From contig SKXR01000028.1 in assembly GCA_007128275.1 (NCBI GenBank), forward strand, positions 1-6,037: 6,037 nucleotides of DNA. The letters are read 5' to 3'. This DNA comes from Kiritimatiellia bacterium. GTDB taxonomy: Bacteria; Verrucomicrobiota; Kiritimatiellia; SLAD01. Below, piece after piece: positions 1 to 5,427 of this stretch; position 1 is the stretch's first letter; each line of letters starts with the position of its first letter. The translations under genes and the position numbers were made by a program. The notes under the pieces were generated by a model. It was not told where the DNA came from, ran no database searches, and worked only from the letters and a program-made list of their open reading frames with translations.

Positions 1-65
1 CGCGCTCGGCTCACCGGGACGGTTCGCCCCACCACTCCCCAACGCACGATTTCAGCTCTGCAGCT

Positions 66-140
66 GTAGCCGCCGCGGTAACGCGGTGGTTGATCAACCA
101 TCCCGGCCCGCGCTATCCACGTCCTCACGGACGCGGCTAC
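66..140. repeat. REPIN-like doublet: two inverted GTAG-led hairpins
   Basis: Unit A on the plus strand (66-89) reads GTAGCCGC, then CGCG, loop GTAA, CGCG, GTGG. Unit B on the minus strand (140 down to 117) reads GTAGCCGC, then GTCC, loop GTGA, GGAC, GTGG. Both fold the same way: CCGC pairs with GTGG through one conserved G-U wobble, then a 4-bp apical stem closes on a GNRA-type tetraloop. The apical stem differs completely between units yet stays paired, which is covariation. The leading GTAG matches the conserved tetranucleotide of bacterial REP elements, and two inverted REPs make a REPIN. REPINs are normally mobilised in trans by a RAYT (REP-associated tyrosine transposase); none is in this window. 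The spacer holds the 14-bp palindrome TGGTTGATCAACCA at 87-100. The REP assignment is inferred; the structure is directly visible. Confidence 0.72.
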
Positions 141-149
141 GGACCTCCG

Positions 150-212
150 CGCAGGCGGGTGATAGCTTAAAAGCTATTACCCGTCTGCGAAGTAATAGCT
201 TATAAGCTATTG
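150..212 (+). repeat. Alternating inverted arms forming competing hairpins
   Basis: Positions 150-168 pair with 171-189 as a 19-bp stem over a 2-nt turn, or a 4-nt loop if the top pair opens. It has two G-U wobbles in plus-strand RNA (161/178 and 155/184), which would be C-A mismatches in minus-strand RNA. Next comes the 18-bp perfect palindrome AATAGCTTATAAGCTATT at 194-211. The inner 16-nt palindromes at 162-177 and 195-210 differ at one base and lie 33 bp apart. Arm AAGCTATTAC (171-180) is also a perfect complement of GTAATAGCTT (192-201), so a third hairpin excludes the other two. A short TTTT follows at 214-217, but the last stem is AT-rich, so a conventional terminator is only one possibility. 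It could also be part of a larger mobile palindromic repeat together with the adjacent REP doublet. Confidence 0.65.
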
Positions 213-264
213 ATTTTGGCCTGTCGCGTCATTCCATTCCCTCGCCGGCGGAGGGCGTTCGCAC

Positions 265-293
265 TTGCCTTGCCGGTTTCCGGTTTCTACACT
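265..293 (+). promoter_or_regulatory. Candidate sigma70-type promoter of the thioredoxin fusion gene
   Basis: TTGCCT (265-270) and TACACT (288-293) are separated by exactly 17 nt; each matches four of six consensus bases. Transcription would begin near position 300 and leave a leader of about 38 nt carrying the ribosome binding site. It lies just downstream of the hairpin cluster, so those structures would stay outside this transcript. This is a pattern match only. Confidence 0.4.
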
Positions 294-327
294 GCGTGCC
301 AGCTGTTGGTCGTAAACACCCACGTAC

Positions 328-332
328 GGAGG
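328..332 (+). promoter_or_regulatory. Shine-Dalgarno site fixing the start at 338
   Basis: GGAGG lies 5 nt before the ATG at 338. The reading frame also has an ATG at 296, but that one has no purine-rich site before it and would put 14 hydrophilic residues ahead of an otherwise standard signal peptide. The start at 338 is therefore preferred. Confidence 0.85.
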
Positions 333-337
333 TTGTC

Positions 338-2323
338 ATGAAATTGCGCGTGCTTGTCATGGTCATCATATCGGTTTCTACCATTCCGTTTTCCTTCGCG
401 GACCGTTCGGAGGTGGACCCCTGGTTGGACACGATGGCCGAACGGATGGCGGGCGTGCAATCGCTGGACCAGCGGGCCGTCATGAAGACGGACATGGTGT
501 TGCACGGGATGGAACATGAGATCGAACAACACATACAATTGGTGTTCCAACGGCCCAACCGGTTGGTGATCGATTTGGAGTACATGAAGGTGGTCGCTGA
601 CGGCGAGACGGTATACTTGTACTCCCGGCATCAGGATCGGTATGTGATGTGGCCCATTGAGGACTCGTTGGAATCCACGCTGAAGGCGCACGACGTGCAT
701 GACATTCTTCAGCTCTGGACTTGGGTACGGGCTTTGTTGAGCAGTGATCCCCTGTCCCTTTTGCAGGCCCTCAGGGATGATGACTTGGAGATCCTTCCAG
801 ACGAAGAGGTGGACGGCGTATCCTACTCGGTGATTCGCCATGGCATACCGGGGATGATGGGACGCGCTTCGGTGGATTTTACAGCGTGGATCGATCAGAC
901 ACACGGATTGGTGCAGCGCGCGGAAGTGCGACCACCGGAGGAATCCTCAAAGGACGACGACAAGCATCGGTTTGTGCATACCACGTTTAAGGTGACATCG
1001 CAGCAGGTCAATGAACCGATAAGTGACGACGCGTTTGCTTTTGAGCCGGGAGAAGACACCGAGAAAGTCGATTCCTTCCTGGCGTTGTGGAGGGTCGACG
1101 ACGCGGTCCGGTCTCCGGGATCGGGCTTGGCCCCCTTTCCACTCAGCGGCAAACCGGCGCCGGATTTCGAGTTGACCTTGTTGGATGGCGAAGTATTCCG
1201 CCTGTCGGAACAGGAGGGGAAGATCGTGGTCTTGGATTTCTGGGCGACCTGGTGCGGTCCGTGCGTGCGTGCTCTGCCGGACATCCGGAAACTCGATGAA
1301 GCGTACCGGGATCAGGGCGTGGTGGTCGTCGGTATCAGCCGTGATCGGCCGGCCCAGGAGCAGGCCGTGCGGGATATGGCGGCGGAAGAGGGGTTGGACT
1401 ATGCGATCGGCATCGATGTGGACGCGATTGCCGACGACTATCTTGTGCGCGGCATTCCCTGCGTGGTGGTGATCGACGGCGACGGCATCGTGCAGGGCCG
1501 CAAGGTGGGCTATTCGCCGGCGGGCATGCAGGCGCTCAAGAAGGATCTCGACCGTTTGTTGGCGGGTGAATCGTTGGAGGCCGCCCGGCCGTTGACGAAA
1601 AAGGAGATCAAGGCCATGGAGGCGTCTCGTTCCCGCCCCCGTCATGTGTCGCGCACGGTGATGGACGAAATTCATTTTCGGCCTGTGTGGCAGCTGGAAG
1701 GAGGCACACGGGAAAGGACCCAAAGGGCTTCCCATTTCGGGCACCGCGTTCAGGTGCGCATTGCCCGAAGCACGTTTGTCTTGCCGCAAGGCGACCAGGT
1801 GGCGGTGATTCGCGCGAAGGACGGGGAGTCCCTGTTGGAAATCACGTTACCGGAGGAGGCGCGCAAGCCGAATATCATGCAACAACGCCCGTCACTCATC
1901 CATTTACGCCATCCGGACGGGGGCGTGGTGCTGTCCGCCCAGCAATACTATGAACAGACCGAAACCGATCGGGGCGGCACGTCGTATAGCACTACGAACA
2001 TTGCGGTCCGCGCATATGGTGCGGATGGCGAAGAGCGCTGGATGCGGGAGTTTGGCCGGGATCATTTTGTCCGAACGCTTGAAGCCCTGCCCGTGTCCGA
2101 AGACGAGGACGTCCTGTTGCTGGCTACCTGGAATCAATTTGTGCTGATCAACGCGCAGGGCGACGAACTGTTGAGCCAGTCGATGGGGCATGCCGACCAA
2201 GTGGATGTGACGCGGGATCCCGCGGATGGGCGGCTGCTGTTTTATCTGACCGGCTCGGTAAACGCCTGTTACGAACTGATTATGCCGGAACCCGAACCGA
2301 TGATTGAATTTGCAGGGGAATGA
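338..2323 (+). CDS. Exported DUF2092 / TlpA-type thioredoxin fusion protein
   Basis: This 661-residue protein begins with a signal peptide (a positive N-terminus, a hydrophobic core over residues 4-20, likely cleavage after the SFA at 19-21), so it should act outside the cytoplasmic membrane. Residues about 22-240 resemble DUF2092, a LolA-like half-barrel fold. Residues about 269-410 form a TlpA/AhpC-type thioredoxin domain: APDF entry motif, active site WCGPC (W305, C306, C309) and cis-Pro loop RGIPC (P374). WCGPC is the usual reducing-type motif, so thiol-disulfide exchange on envelope proteins is likely. A charged linker (about 411-440) leads to some 220 residues that I cannot assign; they contain strand-rich segments such as the one around 575-640, possibly propeller-like blades. 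C375, directly after the cis-proline, is unusual. The gene converges with the CapK-like gene across 57 bp. The redox domain call is firm; the substrate is unknown. Confidence 0.88.
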   Translation: MKLRVLVMVIISVSTIPFSFADRSEVDPWLDTMAERMAGVQSLDQRAVMKTDMVLHGMEHEIEQHIQLVFQRPNRLVIDLEYMKVVADGETVYLYSRHQDRYVMWPIEDSLESTLKAHDVHDILQLWTWVRALLSSDPLSLLQALRDDDLEILPDEEVDGVSYSVIRHGIPGMMGRASVDFTAWIDQTHGLVQRAEVRPPEESSKDDDKHRFVHTTFKVTSQQVNEPISDDAFAFEPGEDTEKVDSFLALWRVDDAVRSPGSGLAPFPLSGKPAPDFELTLLDGEVFRLSEQEGKIVVLDFWATWCGPCVRALPDIRKLDEAYRDQGVVVVGISRDRPAQEQAVRDMAAEEGLDYAIGIDVDAIADDYLVRGIPCVVVIDGDGIVQGRKVGYSPAGMQALKKDLDRLLAGESLEAARPLTKKEIKAMEASRSRPRHVSRTVMDEIHFRPVWQLEGGTRERTQRASHFGHRVQVRIARSTFVLPQGDQVAVIRAKDGESLLEITLPEEARKPNIMQQRPSLIHLRHPDGGVVLSAQQYYEQTETDRGGTSYSTTNIAVRAYGADGEERWMREFGRDHFVRTLEALPVSEDEDVLLLATWNQFVLINAQGDELLSQSMGHADQVDVTRDPADGRLLFYLTGSVNACYELIMPEPEPMIEFAGE

Positions 2324-2380
2324 ACGTCCGCTCCCGGCAGCACCGTCTGCGGGTGCAAGCGTTCCGTGTTCTGTTGCGCG

Positions 2381-3799
2381 TTATGCGCGGCTTGCCTTGT
2401 CGCGCGGCTGATCCAGACTGCTCACCAGCCATTTGTGTTTGCCGCGTGCGGTTTTTTCCACTTCATCGACGGCCTTGAGTTCCACCTCAAAATCGTCGCC
2501 GAGTTTCTCGCGAATGCGTTTGAGAATGCGTTCGCGTTGGCGGGCGTCAAAGGCCGGGGCCGGGATGTAGCGGAATTCGGCGCGGCCGGGTTCGTCCTGT
2601 TTGAACTGCACGGCGTAGAGGTGGTCGAACACGGCGTCATGCATGTTGAAGGCCGTGAGGGAGATTTTCCGGCCGGTGGCGCTGACGAGGAATTCCTGGC
2701 CGCGTCCGGCGATTTCCGACGCCGCCGGCCAAGGAAATTCCCGCGGCGCGTTGCGCGGCGCGAGCCGCACGTAGTCGCCGGTGCGGTACCGGATCAACGG
2801 CATCACCAGGTTATGAAACGAAGTGCCGATGATTTCCTGCAATCCGTCTTCGTCCGGCGGACCGAATTCGACGTAGCCGTACGTGGGGAAGAAATAGAGC
2901 AGCGGCGACTGGCGGCCTTCGCCCGCCAGAACGACTCGTTCGGCGTGTCCGTACCAGCGGTAGACGCCACAGCCGAACACCGTTTCCAACAGCCGTTTCT
3001 GATTCAACGTCAATTGTTCCGATCCGCACAGGAACGATCGGATGGGCGTGCGCCATGCGGTGCCGGTCTTGACCAGGTATTCGGCGATTTGGAGGGCGGC
3101 GGAAGGATACGCGTGAATGAATTCCGGCCGGTACTGTTCAAGGGCCTCGAGATATTCCGGCATGCGTTCGTCCGTGAGATGATAGGAGGAAAGCATCAAC
3201 CAGCCGCGGGTCGCGTCCCGGTGGGCAATGCGCCCTTTGGCCGACGGGGACGTGACGTGTCCGCGGATGACGGCGACCCGCGCGCGATCGGTGTAGCCGG
3301 CGCGTTCCCACATGGTTTCCAGGTAGGCCTGCTCTTTCGGGCGGCTGACGCCTTGGTGCAGGTAGAAACCGACAGGCACCCCGGTGGACCCGCCGGTGGT
3401 GATGTAGATGCGTTGCCGTTCCGAGAAGCGTCGGGAAGCCAAATCCGGCAAATGATCCTGCAGGGTGGATTTCTCGGTCGTGGGACAATCGGCAAAGTCT
3501 TCGGGACGATTCATTTTCGCAGGATCAAACCCGGCTTCTGCAAATTGTCGGGCATACCACGGACAATGGGCGGCGGCCTCGGCGAGCACCAGTTTCAGCT
3601 GTTCGAATTGTACGGTGCGGATCTCGTCCGGGTCCGCGGTTTCCAAGGCGCGCGCGAGGAATTTGAACTCGGCATAGTGCGGTCCGTAACGCCAGCGCGC
3701 GGGCAGGGTGCGATAGAGCGCGCCGGCCGCGTTACGCAAGGACGCGGGCGCCTTCTCATAATACCGCAGCAACGGATAAAGTGTGTCTTCGAGGCTCAT
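2381..3799 (-). CDS. CapK/PaaK-like adenylate-forming enzyme (phenylacetate-CoA ligase family)
   Basis: This 472-residue protein has the layout of the PaaK/CapK (COG1541) branch of adenylate-forming enzymes. Visible motifs are the ATP-binding loop TTGGSTGVP (134-142), YGHAE (283-287) in place of the usual YGxTE, LIRYRTGD (335-342), the hinge-type GRGQEFLVSATGRKIS (365-380), and the C-terminal KTARGKHKW (449-457) with lysines at 454 and 456 that could serve as the catalytic lysine. These enzymes activate a carboxylic acid as an acyl-adenylate, often passing it to CoA. CapK-type members occur in capsule and exopolysaccharide loci, where their substrates are mostly unknown. It has no signal peptide, so it is cytoplasmic. 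It follows the DUF362 gene by 23 bp, suggesting one operon. The sequence before its ATG (minus-strand 3822-3800) is heptanucleotide repeat and pyrimidine-rich DNA with no Shine-Dalgarno site. The next in-frame ATG is far inside the domain (M163), so this start is kept. Confidence 0.87.
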   Translation of the reverse strand: MSLEDTLYPLLRYYEKAPASLRNAAGALYRTLPARWRYGPHYAEFKFLARALETADPDEIRTVQFEQLKLVLAEAAAHCPWYARQFAEAGFDPAKMNRPEDFADCPTTEKSTLQDHLPDLASRRFSERQRIYITTGGSTGVPVGFYLHQGVSRPKEQAYLETMWERAGYTDRARVAVIRGHVTSPSAKGRIAHRDATRGWLMLSSYHLTDERMPEYLEALEQYRPEFIHAYPSAALQIAEYLVKTGTAWRTPIRSFLCGSEQLTLNQKRLLETVFGCGVYRWYGHAERVVLAGEGRQSPLLYFFPTYGYVEFGPPDEDGLQEIIGTSFHNLVMPLIRYRTGDYVRLAPRNAPREFPWPAASEIAGRGQEFLVSATGRKISLTAFNMHDAVFDHLYAVQFKQDEPGRAEFRYIPAPAFDARQRERILKRIREKLGDDFEVELKAVDEVEKTARGKHKWLVSSLDQPRDKASRA

Positions 3800-3810
3800 G
3801 GGGAATGAAG

Positions 3811-3845
3811 AATGGTTAATGGTTAATGGTTAATGGTGGATGGGG
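3811..3845. repeat. Heptanucleotide tandem array at an operon junction
   Basis: AATGGTT occurs three times (3811-3817, 3818-3824, 3825-3831), followed by the degenerate units AATGGTG (3832-3838) and GATGGGG (3839-3845). A related GAATGAA flanks it at 3803-3809. Read on the minus strand, the array gives TAA once every 7 nt, at 3832-3830, 3825-3823 and 3818-3816, one in each reading frame. The middle TAA is the stop of the DUF362 gene, and the preceding S-T-I-N-H residues are encoded by repeat units. The array runs to within about 12 nt of the next gene's start codon. Confidence 0.9.
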
Positions 3846-5226
3846 GGTGGCGTTCTATGGCGCCGATCCAGCCGAAGTGGGGGCGGAAGGCGAAGGGATC
3901 GGTGAGGTCGTCGAGCGGTCCGTTCCAGGGTTCGTGATTGGAGCTCACCCGGATGTCCCCGCGGGTGAAGGGGACGAAGTTAAGTTCGTCCATATGGAAG
4001 GCGCCGGTCAGAAGTCGTATCCGCGCCGGATCGAATCCCATCAGGACGGCGGCGGCACTGTCGACGGCCGCCGGATGGGTTCCCGCAAGGATTACCCCGC
4101 ACGCGACGGGATCGGGAGCCATGGGCCCGTTTCCTTCCCCGCCGACAATGCCGTCCACGATCGCGAGATACCGCAACGGCCGGGCGCGGCGCCGGCCGGC
4201 GCCGTCGAAATAGAAGAGGCATTTATTGAGGTCCAGCACCATGCGCCAGCAGGTATCGTTGCCGTGCCAGTTGCCCGAGCGCACGACTTTCTGGGTGTCC
4301 CCGAAGAACGGGCGTCCGGCTTTCTTCAGCGGCACCAACATCCATGACAAAGCGGGTTTGCCTTGGAACCACCGCTTGGCCGCGCCCATCCAGGTGTGTT
4401 CGAGTTTGGCTTTGGCGGTGTTGGCGGGAAACTGGTCGCCCCCCCGGTCGGGGGTGCCTTCGGTGTGGTGCGGTAGCCAGTTCTTGTCGGCGTTGATACC
4501 GACGAGGTTTTTTAGGGCGCAGGTGACGCCTACTTTTTTATGCGTCTTCAGTTTAGGGATGTTGATGAGCACATCGGCGTCCATCGGTGTTCGGCACAAC
4601 AGGTATTCGTGCGTGGCGCCGCTATGGCGGCGGTTGGTTTCCGCCATGTCGTAGGAGGCTCCGTACAGTTTTCCCTGCCCGTGGAAGCCGACGAATTCGC
4701 TGGCTTCGTTGAGTGCGACGCGGGTGCCGCCGCGCGGGTCGCCCGCGAGCGTGCGTTTGGAGACGGTGATGCCGTCCACGGTCTTCCATTCTTCGGGGCG
4801 CAGGTCCAGGAGGGCGAAGTCCACGCCGGGATGGGCGTCCTTGAGCCGGGCGATCATCTCGTCCAGCCGGCAGTAGGCGCGGATGGTGTCGAAGGAGGAG
4901 TCGGTTTGGGGGGCGTCGCACAAGGTAACGGCGCCGCGCCCGTCCAGGTGCTCGGCGGTCCAGCGGGCCACGGCTTCAATGACGGCCGGATGGGTAATGA
5001 CATGTTCCCAGTGATCCGGTTCGGGGTGGCGCTCATCGCATTGCCTGATCCAGTTCGGTTTTAATACGACGTGATCGCCCGGACGGATGAAGTCGGCGGG
5101 AAGCGCGAGGGCCGCGAGCGCATCGCGCACCATCTGTTCCACATGCGCTCGGTCGTAGGATGCCTCGTTTCGGATGGCGGATACGTGTTTCGGTGTAAAG
5201 AATTCGGGATGTGCCACCTGGTTCAT
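3823..5226 (-). CDS. DUF362 family protein
   Basis: This 467-residue cytoplasmic protein (no signal peptide or membrane segment) matches the DUF362 pattern. It shows VVLKPNW (53-59), the long conserved stretch around NIPKLKTHKKVG (222-233) continuing through CALKNLVGI (236-244), VDGIVGGEGNGP (357-368), and THPAAVDSAAAVLMGFDP (383-400). Some DUF362 proteins carry a ferredoxin-like 4Fe-4S module; no CxxCxxC cluster is present here, so this is the cluster-free type. The biochemical role of the family is not settled, and I do not assign one. The start is supported by AGGA (5238-5235 on the minus strand) 8 nt before the ATG. It is the first gene of a probable operon with the CapK-like enzyme and diverges from the wbaP-like gene, which suggests involvement in surface-polysaccharide metabolism. 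Its last residues and stop are built from a tandem repeat, so the native C-terminus may have been altered. Confidence 0.88.
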   Translation of the reverse strand: MNQVAHPEFFTPKHVSAIRNEASYDRAHVEQMVRDALAALALPADFIRPGDHVVLKPNWIRQCDERHPEPDHWEHVITHPAVIEAVARWTAEHLDGRGAVTLCDAPQTDSSFDTIRAYCRLDEMIARLKDAHPGVDFALLDLRPEEWKTVDGITVSKRTLAGDPRGGTRVALNEASEFVGFHGQGKLYGASYDMAETNRRHSGATHEYLLCRTPMDADVLINIPKLKTHKKVGVTCALKNLVGINADKNWLPHHTEGTPDRGGDQFPANTAKAKLEHTWMGAAKRWFQGKPALSWMLVPLKKAGRPFFGDTQKVVRSGNWHGNDTCWRMVLDLNKCLFYFDGAGRRRARPLRYLAIVDGIVGGEGNGPMAPDPVACGVILAGTHPAAVDSAAAVLMGFDPARIRLLTGAFHMDELNFVPFTRGDIRVSSNHEPWNGPLDDLTDPFAFRPHFGWIGAIERHPPSTINH

Positions 5227-5313
5227 GGTGTTTATCCTAACGTGGTTGCGGCCTGTGAAACAACAAGATTGAACGGGAACAAGGGGTAGGACTGTCTATG
5301 GTTATGACTCGAC

Positions 5314-5332
5314 AAGAGACGCGTAAGAGACG
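5314..5332. promoter_or_regulatory. Direct repeat AAGAGACG with one-turn spacing
   Basis: AAGAGACG occurs at 5314-5321 and again at 5325-5332, an 11-bp offset that puts both copies on nearly the same face of the helix. This is a common geometry for a tandem regulator site. It lies in the divergent region between the DUF362 operon and the wbaP-like gene. No regulator is identifiable and chance is not excluded. Confidence 0.3.
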
Positions 5333-5348
5333 ATGGTAAGCGTGTCAA
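5320..5348 (-). promoter_or_regulatory. Possible promoter of the DUF362-CapK-like operon
   Basis: On the minus strand a perfect TTGACA (5348-5343) is followed after 17 nt by TACGCG (5325-5320), a poor -10 match (only the leading TA). If used, the leader would be roughly 85-90 nt. The -35 box is convincing and the -10 box is not, so an activator would probably be needed. The AAGAGACG direct repeat overlaps the spacer and -10 region. Confidence 0.25.
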
Positions 5349-5352
5349 ATCC

Positions 5353-5384
5353 ACCCTTGGATTGCCGGGTCGGCAGCCAAGGGT
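5353..5384. promoter_or_regulatory. Strong hairpin/palindrome in the wbaP leader
   Basis: ACCCTTGG (5353-5360) pairs perfectly with CCAAGGGT (5377-5384). Inside it TGCCG (5363-5367) pairs with CGGCA (5371-5375) around a GGT triloop, and T5362-G5376 can wobble, leaving only A5361 bulged: a nearly continuous 14-bp stem. It ends 43 nt before the wbaP-like ATG. Neither strand shows a T-run after the stem, so an ordinary intrinsic terminator is unlikely. It could be a structured leader element of the polysaccharide transcript or, as DNA, an operator for the divergent promoters. The structure is seen; the function is not. Confidence 0.6.
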
Positions 5385-5427
5385 CGCCTGAAATGCAGCA
5401 ACCGGAGCCCCCAACACGTACAAGGTC

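Larger units (their letters stand above)
1..337. other. Noncoding, repeat-rich leader region
   Basis: No convincing coding sequence is visible in this stretch. The short open frames that run in from the left edge have no recognisable protein character and pass through palindromes. Positions 1-52 show nothing I can name. CAGCT at 53-57 and AGCTG at 62-66 form a small inverted repeat with a 4-nt loop. Then follow the REP-like doublet, the alternating inverted arms, a small GC-rich hairpin (CCCTC at 239-243 against GAGGG at 251-255), a tandem pair of CGGTTTC at 274-287, and the promoter and ribosome binding site of the next gene. Confidence 0.7.

Noticed and set aside
53..212. CRISPR array or integron attC site
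   Set aside because: The inverted arms are not regularly spaced direct repeats with unique spacers, and the paired RYYYAAC/GTTRRRY ends of attC sites are not arranged as required.
150..217. Hairpins followed by TTTT as an intrinsic terminator
   Set aside because: The stem directly before the T-run is AT-rich, three bases intervene, and the run is only four T. The alternating-arm layout is better described as a repeat or switch of unknown role.
287..1789. Minus-strand open frames opposite the thioredoxin fusion gene
   Set aside because: They are rich in His, Arg and Pro without domain character, as expected for antisense shadows. The plus strand has a signal peptide and WCGPC.
2333..2353. 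Stem-loop between the convergent genes: CCCGGCAG against CTGCGGG with a 6-nt loop
   Set aside because: The stem has a bulge and only 7 pairs, and neither strand shows a following T-run. I do not call it a terminator.
2366..3808. Long plus-strand open frame of 480 codons opposite the CapK-like gene
   Set aside because: It mirrors the minus-strand gene, whose translation has clear adenylate-forming motifs. The antisense translation shows no domain and is open because of GC-rich codon bias.
5335..5343. GGTAAGCGT resembling the ops element (core GGTAGCGT) of RfaH-controlled polysaccharide operons
   Set aside because: It needs a one-base insertion in the core and lacks the preceding GGC. RfaH-ops control is established mainly in gammaproteobacteria.
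5389..5403. TGAAA followed by GCAACC, recalling part of a SAM-I riboswitch core
   Set aside because: The remaining conserved SAM-I segments and stems are missing, and the downstream gene has no link to methionine metabolism.
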